DNA from: Amoebidium appalachense
Lineage: Eukaryota > Ichthyosporea
Assembly (NCBI GenBank): GCA_963693365.1
Contig: CAVNZM010000014.1
Coordinates: 1,798,001 to 1,862,000, forward strand
Reading direction: 5' to 3'
DNA: 64,000 nt
A program made the translations under genes and the position numbers. Numbering within the stretch: position 1 is the first letter of the stretch; each line of letters begins with the position of its first letter. Shown here piece after piece: positions 1-10,902 of this stretch. The notes beneath the pieces are model-generated. The model was not told the DNA's origin and ran no database searches. It saw only the letters and a list, made by a program, of their open reading frames with translations.

Positions 1-11
1 TGGTTACTTAC

Positions 12-265
12 ATCAGTGAATCGAGGTGATGTTTCAAATCCATGAACTCCGTCTCTGCCCATGTTTCTGGTTTTGTAGCATCGGCTTGCTCGGCAGCCTC
101 CACAAATTCAATTAAGGAAACAGAGGACATTGCCTTTTCCGGAAGGCAGCATTCTACCTTTGCACCTGTTCGGTTGAGTTTTCCAGCTGGATTTGGACGT
201 CTCCAAGGCTCGGTTCCAGACGTTTCGTCTGCATTGAAGCTCGCAGACCTGAGTGATTGATGCAT
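12..265 (-). CDS. First exon of an unidentified gene, partial at the left edge
   Basis: An open frame starts at an ATG at 265-263 and runs to base 12, where a consensus 5' splice site (GTAAGT at 11-6) begins. The TAA seen in frame at this point lies inside the donor, so the protein should continue in an exon beyond the window. The exon encodes about 84 residues. The N-terminal half is polar and basic; the second half is acidic and probably helical (a SLIEFVEAAEQAD segment and an ETEFMDLKHHLDSLM-like end). I recognise no family. Support is limited to the open frame, the good donor and the non-repetitive composition. The opposite-strand frame at 42-260 overlaps it and is taken as a shadow because it has no comparable splice signal. 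Confidence 0.4.
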
Positions 266-917
266 GTTAGGCGCATGTGAAGACGGATGTTTGTAAGAAA
301 GGGAGAAAGGTAATGGCTGGTTGTGTTAGTTGCACTGTGCGACCCTGAAGTACATGTGTTGGGTGGAAGGTTAAACCCTCAAGTGTGTTGAGGGGTAGGT
401 TGCTAAGTGATGGTGTTTTTTTTGGAGTGCTGGACAATTAGGTTACCTTTCAAACTGCTCTGGATTTGATTTTTATCTGAGTTTTATTTGAACTTAACTT
501 AGCTTGAATCTTATGAGGCATCTTTGCCGTGTTGTTTGCATCGTTTCTTAGGGGTTTTTTTGGTTTTTATCATACAGAAAACATTGGTTCTATGTAACAG
601 AGATTTTCTTTGTCCAGGCCTTGGAAGCTCCCTTTCTAGAGCATTTAGTTACAAACCGAAAACGGCAGGTTGAGAGCCAGACGCTAGCCAACTATGGTTG
701 TTTTCAATGGCATAGCCAGTGGCAACGTGAACAAGAATGGGAAGTGGGCTTGTGAGCTGAATTTAGGAGGAAGTGAAGAACAAGGCGATCCGGGAGAAGA
801 GGGGCTGCTCAGGAAAGGAAAGAAGGCAAGGTTGCAAGCTCAATGAAAATAATACCACACAGCCGCCTATAGCAGAAAAAAAGAAGGCCATCGAGGGATG
901 AAACACAGCACTGGTGG
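266..917. other. Intergenic, no gene seen
   Basis: This is ordinary mixed-composition sequence upstream of the minus-strand exon. I see no convincing open frame, repeat or clear TATA motif. It could hold the promoter of the left-edge gene. Confidence 0.5.
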
Positions 918-931
918 GTGGTGGGGTGGGG

Positions 932-959
932 ATGGGTGTGTGTGTGAAGGTGTGTGTGT

Positions 960-1005
<46 letters not shown>

Positions 1006-1321
1006 TGTGCGTGTGCGTGTGCGTGTGCGTGTGCGTGTGCGTGTGCGTGTGCGTGTGCGTGTGCTTGTGCGTGTGCGTGTGCGTGTGCGTGTGCGTGTGC
1101 GTGTGCGTGTGCGTGTGCGTGTGCGTGTGCGTGTGCGTGTGCGTGTGCGTGTGCGTGTGCGTGTGCGTGTGCGTGTGCGTGTGCGTGTGCGTGTGCGTGT
1201 GCGTGTGCGTGTGCGTGTGCGTGTGCGTGTGCGTGTGCGTGTGCGTGTGCGTGTGCGTGCGTGTGTGTGTGTGCGTGTGCGTGTGCGTGTGCGTGTGCGT
1301 GTGCGTGTGTGTGTGTGTGTG

Positions 1322-1376
<55 letters not shown>
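932..1376. repeat. (GT)n / (GTGTGC)n microsatellite array
   Basis: Pure GT flanks at about 962-1008 and 1322-1374 enclose a long, nearly perfect GTGTGC hexamer block at about 1008-1308. The block has rare interruptions (GTGCTT near 1063, GTGCGTGCGTGT near 1255). Long open frames in all six readings are products of the repeat. The alternating purine-pyrimidine sequence favours Z-DNA. A G-rich flank follows at 1405-1432. Confidence 0.95.
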
Positions 1377-1377
<1 letters not shown>

Positions 1378-1432
1378 GGGGTCAGGATCAGAGGGAAAAA
1401 TGAGTTGGGGGGGGTGGGGGGGTGGGGAGGGA

Positions 1433-2164
1433 TATGAAGTGAAGCATTGGTGAATACGACAGCTGCAAGACGGTAGTAACATGTTTTGTTTGTGGCAGAA
1501 GGGGAAAGCTCCACTTACGCGACTGAAGCCTTGAGCTCGGCCATTTTGGTTCTGTGGGTGTCTCACGAGAGCAATACTAGTCTATTATAGCCATAATCTT
1601 GGATAAGGGTATCTACGTAATACGGTCTCTCTGCCGATGGGAGGAAAGTTAGACAATGGTTTCAATTCGCAGTGTTACGGCCATGTATCAAGAGCGCTGT
1701 TTTTTCAAAGCGCGTTGAAACCTGCACAAATAACGAATACTCAAACCCGTGGGAGTTTCCTGTTATGGTTGTGCACTTGCTCTAATACTCGTGCGTACTT
1801 TTTGTAGCTTAGAAGTTCAGCAGGAAAAATGGGGGTTTATGCACTTGGTATTGCTGCGGACATCGTCAGGGACCCAGCCTCACTTGACGGCCTACTGCGT
1901 TTTCCAGCGCAGCCAATCAAATGCAGCTAGTGAGTTATGTACACTGTATGCGCAATAAAACAACCCTAGTATAGATAATTATGGATATGCAGAAGCTACA
2001 TAGCATTGGTAGCTCCGAGAGAAAGTTAAGACACCGTATGACAATATCATACTGTGCAGCATTAATAAGGTGATCTAACACGGTCATTTTATAACGGATA
2101 TACTGGGGGAAAGAAGTAGAAAAGAGAATAAAGCCGCCCATAACCTCTGGTTCTACCACATTAG
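1433..2164. other. Intergenic, no gene seen
   Basis: Mixed-composition sequence without simple repeats. Short frames exist (for example at 1749-1958 on the plus strand) but none has recognisable domains or splice support. Confidence 0.4.
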
Positions 2165-3240
2165 CTAACAGGTCACACTTATTGATAGATATGCATCCGT
2201 GCACGTGAGTAAACCGCCCCCCACACATATTACACATGTACATACGAGCAGGAGACACCAAAAACCGATTACAACGCCAAGATAAATCATCTTTGCATAT
2301 TTATACGACACAACATCATGAATAAACGAATCTATATAGGAGCGAGATTGTCTAACCGTATCCGCCATATAGGCTACTAGTAGTTGGTGTTTTTGCTGAC
2401 CTAACACTGGGAGGGACTCGACACGTAAAGTAAAAAGGTATCTATCAGCCATAGACTTAAAACTATTCATAGTCACACTATGATCCAGCCGTAACTCCGG
2501 TGGAGTCGCCAGCCACTCCGCATCTCGACAATGGGCCTAGACGATGTGGAAGGGAAGAGGTAGAGGGGCGAGTCCAGCGAGGATGCGTGTAGCCGGAAGA
2601 GTGGATGGGTCGGGGCAATGGCGGATAGGCGGGTGATGTGCTCGTGAAATTTAAGGGCTAATTCGTGTATGCGTTGTGATGGTGGTGTGAGTGCGTATAA
2701 AGAATCGAAAAGGCGTCTAGAAATAGGTATGGAAAGGCCAGTAATTGAAACGTATTTGTAGTGGAAGTCATCTAGTGATTGGGGAACATTTGCAACGGTA
2801 TCAGGGGGTGCCATAGCAAATAAAGGCAACCCGTACTCAGACAAAGGGCGGATAAAGGTGCGAAATATATTAAGACGGTTGTGTAAGTGTAAAGTAGTAG
2901 AAACATTAGCATGATACACATCCCTAAATAAACGAAGACACCTGCCTGCACTCTCCACCCGACGGTCGACCATCCGTTTGAAACATATGCCCCACTCATC
3001 CACCGGAACCCCCAAATACTTATTCGATCGGGCGAGGGAAGGGACTGCCGAATATATACAAACGTCGTCCGGTATCGATTTTGATAAAAGGGCACACTTT
3101 TTGAAGTTAACCTTCATGTCGTTGCGCAGGAAAAATGCACGCACGATCGATGATATCGATCGCCCGATCGGCTTGGTGGTATGTGCACCCTGTTGGTATT
3201 TACGAAAGTTCTGGTAAATTTTACAACTAAAAGGAAAAAA
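2165..3240 (-). pseudogene. Decayed LINE-type (non-LTR) reverse transcriptase, 3' portion
   Basis: The minus-strand frame 3144-2473 (open upstream to about 3240 but without an ATG) resembles the region just after the RT catalytic core of non-LTR retrotransposons. It has a VNFKKCALLS-like 'KC' motif, a KYLGVPVDEWG motif (YLGV plus downstream G) and IFRTFIRPLSEYGLPLF, the thumb-region signature in which a conserved YG follows FIRP. The YADD catalytic core is absent, so the copy is 5'-truncated, as is usual for LINEs. The first frame ends in TGA at 2475-2473. A second frame, shifted and overlapping (readable from about 2528 with AEWLATPPELRLDHS, then an ATG at 2470, stop at 2165), reads on as polar sequence and then a hydrophobic C-terminus. 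This suggests one frameshift near 2525-2530. No poly(A) tail or target-site duplication was identified. Family assignment is by motif recall only. Confidence 0.6.
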
Positions 3241-3490
3241 AATTACAAACAGACCGTTTTATTTTTTCTTTTGACTGGATTTATTCGACGGAAAGATATG
3301 CAAGTATGCACGGCATACTGAGAAGACAATAAAAACTTCACGAGTTATGTACCGTTTCTTAGATCCCCATTAAGAAGTTTTACAGACCAAAAAGTTATTT
3401 TTAAAAAGAAAGGGTAATCTCGATTACAACAACGATATTTGTTATGAAATTGAGGGGGGGTTTTATTGCTATTAGGTTAGCCAATCATTT

Positions 3491-3673
3491 TCATATACTT
3501 GAAGATTTTATTGCCAAAGAATCCGTTGGAATGTGGGCCCATTTGTGGCATTTTCCTTCTTTGACCTTGCCTTGTTTTCTCTTCGTCTCATCAGCCTCAG
3601 CCAAGTCACTCAACATCTCGAAATCGTCCTCCAGACCTCTCCCACACTCCCGCCACGGTAGGGCCACGGGCAA
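3491..3673 (-). CDS. Possible C-terminal exon of an unidentified protein
   Basis: The minus-strand frame ends at 3491 and reads an acidic stretch (LEDDFEMLSDLAEADETKRKQ) followed by a basic tail. Its upstream side abuts an A-rich tract (3671-3712 on plus, T-rich on the coding strand). That could act as a polypyrimidine tract before an acceptor, but I see no unambiguous AG. It has no ATG of its own. It could equally be a chance frame. No family recognised. Confidence 0.2.
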   Translation of the reverse strand: MPVALPWRECGRGLEDDFEMLSDLAEADETKRKQGKVKEGKCHKWAHIPTDSLAIKSSSI

Positions 3674-3712
3674 AAAAAATCAAAAAAATCAAAAAAAAAA
3701 AAAAGGAAAAGA
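3671..3712. repeat. A-rich tract with spaced C/T interruptions
   Basis: Runs of 7-14 A separated by TC or G. This may be a degraded retroposon tail or a simple repeat. Confidence 0.6.
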
Positions 3713-3960
3713 ACAAGAAACACTTTATTTCCGCATTTTATGTGACGCCGTTGCCTATACGTTCACTTTGTTGGGTAGGAGCAATCTTGGCCTTGATACC
3801 AGTACCGATACCTGGCCACAGCTCACATCATCGTGACACTTCGTTGATAAACAGACAGCGCCTTCCTCCTCCTCTCCCCTCCCCCCTCCCCCCTCCCCTT
3901 TCGCACAAACAGTTTTCCCCCGAACCCCATACATTTAGGCTCCTACCGGTCCCATGTTGT

Positions 3961-4013
3961 GTAAGTTCTGTCTTGCTCTCGACGGTGACGTTCGAGAGCA
4001 AGACCGAACTTAC
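3961..4013. repeat. Near-perfect 22-bp-stem hairpin
   Basis: GTAAGTTCTGTCTTGCTCTCGA at 3961-3982 is mirrored by its reverse complement at 3992-4013 with one mismatch, around a 9-base centre. The flanks (about 3950-3960 and 4014-4025) are also partly complementary. It could be the core of a fold-back element or a small structured RNA. No promoter was identified. Confidence 0.8.
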
Positions 4014-4150
4014 ACCGTGATATGCCGAGTCTCTCCCCAACCTTCGCTCTCACGCTTCTTACTTCGATATTGATGCTCCTGAAGCAGGCATTGTGGATTT
4101 TTTCCTTATTAGTTCTTTGTGGCCTATATTCTGCCTCACATGGACGAATG

Positions 4151-4231
4151 CCTTACACGTTCACGCTAGTTACATAGTAGATTTGTAATTCGTCCTTACA
4201 CGTTCACGCTAGTTACATAGTAGATTTGTAA
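4151..4231. repeat. Two-copy tandem repeat, 43-bp period
   Basis: A 38-bp segment starting CCTTACACGTTCACGCTAG occurs at 4151-4188 and again, identically, at 4194-4231, separated by TTCGT. The perfect identity suggests a recent duplication. Confidence 0.9.
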
Positions 4232-4430
4232 ACGCCAATCCACAGTGACTTGCGTGCTCTGTTGGAGAGACAGCGGACCAATAAAAGGGAAATGAGCAGC
4301 AGGGCAAACCCTCACTCTTCTAGGAGTGTTTCTCGTCGAGGCACCTTCTTTAGAATTTTCTCGGATGGCTACAACCAAAACGGCGCACCAGCACCACCTA
4401 TCTCTCAGTTTCTTTATCTCATCTCTCACC

Positions 4431-4855
4431 CCGCGGCTCTCTCCCTCCCTCCCTCTCTCTCTCTCCCTCTCTTTCACTCTCTCTCTCTCTCGCTGTCTCT
4501 CTCTGTCCCTCTTCTCTCTCTCCCCCCCCCTCCCCTCTCCCCCCCCCATTCTCCCCCCCCCCCTCCCCCCCATCTCTCGATCTCTCTCTTTGTCTCTTCC
4601 AAACTCCCAAACTCTCTCTTCCTCTTTTCCTCTCCGTCCCTCCCTCTTTCATTCCCTATCAATCCCTTCACTCTCCCTCCCACCCTATCTCCCCACCTCT
4701 CTCCCTACCTACCTCCCTCCCTCCCTCCCTCCCCTCCCTCCTTCGCTGCATTCCTCCTTCCCTCCCTCCCTCCCTCTCTCCCTCTCCCCTCCCCCCCCTC
4801 TCTTTTGCTCTCACTCAATCTTGCTTCCTCTCTGAAAAATTGCTCTCGCTCTCAC
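4431..4855. repeat. CT-rich / CCCT low-complexity array
   Basis: Polypyrimidine sequence of CT, CCCT and CCTC units with C-runs. Proline/serine- or Arg/Glu-rich frames across it are repeat shadows. It directly precedes the SINE-like element. Confidence 0.9.
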
Positions 4856-4865
4856 TCTCTTTCTA

Positions 4866-5465
4866 GGGGGGCGGGTTGGTGCAATTGTAATGGTAAGATC
4901 TCTGCGTGTCAAGCTCAAAGTCGCAGGATCGATCCTGGTTACTTCCGATTTTTGTTCTGCGACGGTCCACCGGTCTGGCCGCCCCCTAGAAGCCATCACC
5001 CCAGACCACGTCAAGCAGCACCACCAATTTGTTATCATCCGGCCGCAAGACATGCCGTCATGAACAGCACCGGCCCTCTGACGTCGACGGCGCGCCGCTT
5101 GGGCATCCCGACCCAACGTTCAAGTGGGAAACCAATCCGAGTCACCGGCCACGGTTCGGGTCAGCGTCCTGGGCATGGGGTCTTCCCTTTCAAGTCTTTA
5201 TGTTTGTGTATGTGTCCCGGGTTGCTCCCAGCTGGCGTTGTTAAAAGTGAGCTGTGCTCACGTCCCCACTAGCGTTGCTGCGGCTAGAACCGTGGGATAA
5301 GGCGTAACTAAAAATAGTGCCAGTTGGGGTCAATTAGAATCCTGACTTATGAGTGTGCCGCATGATACAGTACGGTCTATGTCTAGGCGGAAGACGGTAA
5401 GCTCCCCTGAGGCAGTGCCTCGCCGGGAGTGAAACGGGATAAAATAATAAAATAAAATAAAAAAC
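4866..5465 (+). mobile_element. SINE-like retroposon with tRNA-like head and (AAAAT)n tail
   Basis: The left end carries RNA polymerase III-like internal promoter motifs: an A-box-like TTGGTGCAATTGTAATGGT segment near 4875-4893 and a B-box-like GGATCGATCC at about 4926-4935, about 40 bases downstream. A body of about 450 bp follows. The right end (about 5390-5440) reads GGAAGACGGTA, then CCGGGAGTGAAACGGGATAAAA, then an A-rich AAAAT-repeat tail to 5465. An internal 91-bp segment (4974-5064) recurs at 11852-11942 with four differences. The terminal motifs GGAAGACGGTA and AAACGGGATAAAA recur on the opposite strand near 54975-55065. These features fit a non-autonomous, tRNA-headed retroposon. The exact borders are uncertain, and no target-site duplication was confirmed within the flanking CT-rich repeats. 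Confidence 0.6.
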
Positions 5466-5469
5466 TCAC

Positions 5470-5761
5470 TCTCTTTCTACCTCTTTCTCCGTTTCATTCC
5501 CTTCCTCCCTCCCTCCCTCCCTGCTTCCCTCCCCCCTTACCCCTTCCCTCCCTGCGCCGCTCTTCCCCCGGGTCCCCCTTCTCTCTCCCCCACTCTCCCC
5601 CCCCCTCCTCTCTCTCACTCCCTCACTTTCTCTCTCTCGCTCTCTCTCCATCCCTCCCTCCCTCTCTCTATTTCTCTCTCTCTCTCTCTCTCCCCCCCCC
5701 CCCCCCCCCTCTCTCTCTCTCCCCCTCCCCCCCCCCCCCCCCTCTCTCTCTCTCCCTCCCT

Positions 5762-5792
<31 letters not shown>

Positions 5793-5885
5793 CCCCCCCC
5801 CCCCCCCCCCTCTCTCCCTCCCCCTCTTCCTTTCTCTCCCTCCCTCGCTCCCCCCTACCCCTTTCATAGTCCATCTCCCCCCTTT
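5470..5885. repeat. CT/C-rich arrays
   Basis: (CT)n and CCCT blocks alternate with C-runs of 17-20 at about 5692, 5727 and 5792. Open frames here are repeat shadows. Confidence 0.9.
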
Positions 5886-6163
5886 CCCACACATTTAATT
5901 CCTTGCCATCCATTGCAACCCTTACTGTCAGCACTTCCATTCATGTATCGATTTCTGCCGGGTTATATCACATCATTCGGCATTATGTGCTCTATTGCAT
6001 GTATGACAGTGTTTATCTATTCAGCCTGCATGCGACTGAAACGTGGGCTTGTGGGCATGCATCCATGGGTCATACATACTATCTTATGCATGTTGTATGC
6101 AGTGTCAGTGTGTGGCACTGCACCACAGCTATGATGTGTGACCCTGGCATGTATGCGTGTGTG

Positions 6164-6165
<2 letters not shown>

Positions 6166-6250
<85 letters not shown>

Positions 6251-6309
6251 GCGTGCGCGTGCGTGTGCGCGTGTGCGTGTGCATGTGCGTGTGCGTGTGA
6301 TGTGCATGT

Positions 6310-6394
<85 letters not shown>

Positions 6395-6414
6395 CGTGTG
6401 TGTGTGTGTGTGGC
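6166..6414. repeat. (GT)n array with GTGC centre
   Basis: Pure GT at about 6168-6231 and 6313-6414 flanks a degenerate GTGC/GCGC block (6232-6312). It has the same architecture as the 932-1376 array. Confidence 0.95.
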
Positions 6415-7504
6415 CATTATACATAATGGTTTGTGTGATGTGTGGATGTGCCTTGGGGAGGGTGCCGAGAGAGGGGAATACGTGTTTGGGGCATCATGTG
6501 TAAATCGAAACACAAGCATGACGGTATGTTCCAGGGTGTCGTGTGTAGCCTATGATGTGTGTGTTTTGTACTGTTTGAGCGACAAATTTGGGTGCGTGTG
6601 TGGGGGGAAGTGTGCGTGTGGTCGGTGCATGTAGCCAATGTGCTCGTACTTGTCCTAACCTTGTCACCCACGCCTGAGCCCTTTCCGCAAGCCGCAGGTA
6701 AATTGCAATAATACCCGTGGCTACGACATAAAATGTAACTTTACATTTTGTTGATGTGTGTGTGCGACGGGAGAAACTTGGAGGTGAAAGGGGAGGGCAA
6801 AGAGGGAAGAAGGGGGGCGAGGGGAGGGGGGGGGGAGGAAAGGGGGAGGGGGGGGGGGATACACGCACGTGGGCATGTTCGTGTGTGGGCATGTGCATGA
6901 CACACAGTCTGTGTAAGCACAGTGAACAGTTTAAACGGATGGTTGATGTAGTATATTTCCTTCGAGGCACGTATGTCCAGCATCTTGTTTGTGCCCTTAT
7001 ATATAGTACCTATGTAATCTGCTTAACTACGTTTGGGCAAATACTTACATGCCTGTAATCTGCACAGATGCTACAATAAGATTACACACATGGAAGACGG
7101 TCAGTAGTAAGAATCCCATAAGCACATTGGTGTCAATTGTCAGCGACAGTTGCAGAGTTGAATGGAAGGTGTGCACCGACACTCGGAAAGGCCAATGTGT
7201 TAAGTGAACATCACAAAACCTAATTAATATCGTGGAAAAATGAAGTGCTAATACACCTGGTGGGATATGTACATTAAAAAATCCTACAAGCTTTTTGCAA
7301 AATGCTGTACTCGGATCATCCAGTGACTCGTCTTTTCAAAAATTGGCTACACCTGTTGCCGCATTGGAAGTTGGAGGGAAGACAGAGAGCAAACAAGGGC
7401 AAGAAAAGAGAAAAGAACACCTATGTGTGGGTGTGTTCTTTACCTCTACATGCCTTGAAAAACGTGTAAAGAAATGACGGATAGTGATGGTCTCTCGGGT
7501 CGTA
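6415..7504. other. Intergenic, no gene seen
   Basis: G-rich tract at 6781-6860, otherwise mixed sequence. Frames across 6494-6983 on the minus strand are proline-rich shadows of the G-tract. Confidence 0.4.
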
Positions 7505-7819
7505 TTACAGCCGCTGTTGCCTCCTCCTCCTGCCCACGAAAAGTGCAACTCCACCGACCATCGCGCAGCCACCAAACATAGCGTATGTGAGAGAGTCTGA
7601 GCTGCCACCCTCCCGAATCAACGCCTCACGGCGAGAAAGGTGGGGAGAAAGGTCGGCTATACCGTCGAGCGCTCTCCTTTGGTCATAGTGAACAACATCG
7701 TCACCATACACAGGTGTTTCCTCCGGTGCATGTGGGTCTGCGAGTTCGTATTTGATGGTTGCTGCCTGTGTGAGGGCAACAGTAGAAAGAAGGGCAACAA
7801 GGGCGCCGGTCAGATTCAT
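7505..7819 (-). CDS. Small single-pass membrane protein with signal peptide
   Basis: A complete 104-residue frame, ATG at 7819-7817 and TAA at 7507-7505. Residues 1-19 form a textbook secretory signal peptide (short polar start, hydrophobic LVALLSTVAL core, likely cleavage after TQA). A short acidic lumenal or extracellular segment of about 55 residues follows. Residues about 77-96 are a strongly hydrophobic helix rich in Gly and Ala, and the protein ends in RRRRQQRL. The positive patch after the helix predicts a type I topology with a tiny cytosolic tail. I do not recognise a family. It stands alone and is intronless, with a TATA-like motif about 130 bp upstream. Evidence that it is real: coherent topology, non-repetitive coding sequence and the promoter motif. 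It could instead be the last or only exon of a longer gene. Confidence 0.65.
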   Translation of the reverse strand: MNLTGALVALLSTVALTQAATIKYELADPHAPEETPVYGDDVVHYDQRRALDGIADLSPHLSRREALIREGGSSDSLTYAMFGGCAMVGGVALFVGRRRRQQRL

Positions 7820-7950
7820 GTTGGGGTCAGGAAAGCGTGGGATTTAGAGCAAAAAATGAATGGAGTTTTCTAGAGATAGAAAGGTTGTAGTTGGTGTTTT
7901 TCTCATACAGAAGTTGTCGGTCGTTCTGGTGTGGCTGAGGAGCATGCAGT

Positions 7951-7960
7951 GGCTTTTATG
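7951..7960 (-). promoter_or_regulatory. TATA-like motif of the small membrane protein gene
   Basis: CATAAAAGCC reads on the minus strand, about 132 bp upstream of the ATG at 7819. It is inferred from sequence only. Confidence 0.35.
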
Positions 7961-7969
7961 TGACGGGTT

Positions 7970-9190
7970 TTGTGTTGCATTCGATGTAGGGGAATCAGGG
8001 CACTTAGGGCAGCACTAATCTCGCCCGATTTGATTGGACGTCGTGCTAAGCGTGGATGCCTGTGAGAGCGAAGCAGATGAGAAAGTCTTATGGGTCTGAT
8101 TCTGGAGATATGTATTTCGTTTATCGCACTGTATAGGTGGGTAAAAAGAAATAAAAACTAAATTAAATTTGTTTTTAAAGTTCAAATTTAGTATATTTTC
8201 TATTGTTTAGGTAATAAGTGTCTCGTTTTTGCGATGCACGTCCACGCTCTCATCGCCACTAACTTTTAGTCTGACACTCCTCAACAAGGACCTAAAATGG
8301 GTGTAAATAAAGTGTCTGAGGGATCTGATGGGTTGGTAGATTTATGAGTGGATGCCAGGGATCTTGAAGCTGCATATTCATCAGCTGCCGGCACGGTGTC
8401 ACGGTGTCACGTTCAACTTGGTCACGGGATTAATGTCACGTGTAACGTGGCCCCTAAATCACTACAAAATCAAAGAACTAAGAAATGAGAAACCAACTAA
8501 AGAGAAAGATGAGTTACTTTAAACATATTCCTCATGAAGCGCAACACATAAATCACAACACATTTTGGTGCATGTACGTGTGTACAAATTCGTGCAGTAC
8601 CGTACCAACGCATGTGAACGTCCTGTGTACAAGCCTTGAAACGGTTGACTCGAGGATAACGTGTATGCGAATTAGCTCAACATTCACACCCATCGTTTCG
8701 TGTCAACTCGCGCTCTGTACACGTGGTTGACACAAAGCTCAATGACGTCAAAGGGCTTGATTGACGAAGCCGGCGTACGTGGGGTTCCTGTTTTTCCCCC
8801 GCAGGGGACACGTCACGAGGAGTCTTTTCTCGAACTCTTCGTTCGGCCTACGTGGCCACGGACAACAACGTTGAAAGACACACGCGGACACTGTACTGAT
8901 ATGGCTGACGAGTCGGGCGTGCCCACGCTCTGACCGTGTTGACTCGCAAAAGAGTCGTCAAACAAAAAACTTTTTTGGTAATAACAAAGAGAAGCTCCAG
9001 TGCTAGGCCTCGATCGAGGGCCAGTGGCACTCCTACAGGACCAAGGGCCTCCTATTAGTACTAGTAAGAGTTTCTTTTTTATTTTGCTACGGCATGTATG
9101 CTAGAAGGCTAGACAGCCATGGGCGCGGGAGAAGGAGAAGGGGAGAAGGGCTAACGTTGCCTTCGAGATCCAACATGTACACGTGCACAC
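7970..9190. other. Intergenic, no gene seen
   Basis: Mixed-composition sequence. A CRE-like TGACGTCA occurs near 8744 and a triplicated GTCACG(G/T) cluster lies at 8395-8450. No frame is convincing. Confidence 0.4.
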
Positions 9191-9207
9191 CACCATAACT
9201 AGAGGGT

Positions 9208-9520
9208 GGGCGGGGGGAGGCCGGGGGGCCGGGGAAGGAAGGGCAAGGCCGGGGGGAGGGGTAGGAGGAAGGAAAGAGATAGTGTATGTGTAGACATGTG
9301 TTTGTACATGTTCATGTGTGTGTCTGGGGGAGGGTGGGGGGTGGGGGGGGTGGGGGGGGTGGGGGAGGCCGGGGAGGGGGGGCACTGCACCCCACGGGCC
9401 AAATCCAATAGATAGAAGCGCCCGCCCCCCCCCCCCTTTTTTTTTCCTTTTTGTTGTTGTTTTTTTTTTTTTTTTTTTTTTTTTTTGGGGGGGGGGGGGG
9501 GGGGTTAGGGGGGGGGGGTT
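9208..9520. repeat. G-rich region ending in a T-run/G-run compound
   Basis: G-rich sequence at 9208-9385, a C-run at 9424-9436, then T-rich (9437-9486) switching abruptly to a G-run (9487-9518). This is one of many Tn-Gn junctions in the window. Confidence 0.9.
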
Positions 9521-9770
9521 CACAAGTTGACCCCGTCTGAGCAGGTGGTCTCCATGTACACCCCCCGCCGGTTCCCATGACTGTATCGCGATCGGATACT
9601 AAATTGATATCAAAATTATGCATATGATATGGTAAGGTTTCACATGCAGCGGTTTTTTCATACGGTCCAAAACAACACTTTTCAAGGCTAGCCTGTTCAA
9701 ATTCTATGTGATGCCTGGAACCCTATGTAATACCTACATCGTGATCACGGGCATCCTCCGAGGCTCCCCT

Positions 9771-10045
9771 TCCCCTTCCCCCCCCCCCCCCCCCCCCCCC
9801 TCTCCCCCCTCCAGCCCCCCCCCCCCCCCCCTCCCTCCTCCCCTCTCCCCCCCACGGAGGTCCCCCACTCTCTCCAATAAAAGGCCCCTGGACCTCCTAC
9901 ATTTACTTGTTACTCACGGTTTTACATACTACAGTATTTCAAGCCCCTCCCCCCCCCCCCCCCCCCCCCCCCCCCCACCCACCCACCCACCCCCTCCCCT
10001 CCCTCCCCCTTTCCCCTCCCTCCCCCCTCCCCCCCGCCACCCCCA
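9771..10045. repeat. C-rich homopolymer cluster
   Basis: C-runs at about 9778-9800, 9815-9830 and 9950-9976 lie within CCCT/CCCA sequence. Confidence 0.9.
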
Positions 10046-10390
10046 CCCTCCGGCCCAGAACTCGACTGGCCAATCACCCACGGCCTCCCTCGACTATATA
10101 CATGCAGTGCACATGCATGTGAGCAACTCCCTTTGCTAAGGCCATCAGTGTTACTTGCGTCACCAAATGTACGTGTCACAAAACACACGAATACGTGGAG
10201 GCACACAATTTTGAAGCATGCACGTGAGAACGCACACCGCTGGAGGCTTACGTATACACAACCAAAACACAAGCAGTCACACACTCGCTCGTCAACGCCC
10301 GTATCAAGCACGCAACTGTGCACACATACCCACAATTACGTGCACTTGTGCACATGAAGCATACACACAACACACCCTTGTGTTACGCAA

Positions 10391-10391
<1 letters not shown>

Positions 10392-10446
<55 letters not shown>

Positions 10447-10694
10447 GCGCGCATGCACACACACACGCACAAACACTCACACACTCACACACCCACACGT
10501 ACACACAATGTCAGCTGTACTCCCACCTGTTGCACTCCGGGCCTTCCCCGCATGCACTCACACATAGGCACAATGTGCACAGTGCAGCACGTACTCACAG
10601 TGGAACATGTATCGCTGTTACAATCGCATTGCAAGCAACACACACGCCCGTGCATACATACCGTGACAAACAGGGAAGGTTTACCCCCCCCCCC

Positions 10695-10725
<31 letters not shown>

Positions 10726-10812
10726 ACACATGTGCACGTAAGTGTGCTGGGCACGGGAACACGTACACAAGCTTAACTTGAACACACACACACACAGGCA
10801 CGCACGCACGCA

Positions 10813-10902
<90 letters not shown>

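Noticed and set aside
763-1566. Long frames (up to 267 residues) of Thr-Arg, His-Ala, Cys-Val repeats on both strands
   Set aside because: Direct translations of the (GT/GTGTGC)n array, open in all frames. No coding signal.
4866-4940. A functional tRNA gene
   Set aside because: A- and B-box-like motifs are present but I could not form a full cloverleaf or anticodon arm. It fits a SINE head better.
9437-9518. Telomere-like sequence (T-run followed by G-run)
   Set aside because: Only one switch from a long T-run to a long G-run, not a short tandem TnGn unit, and such junctions are scattered through the window.
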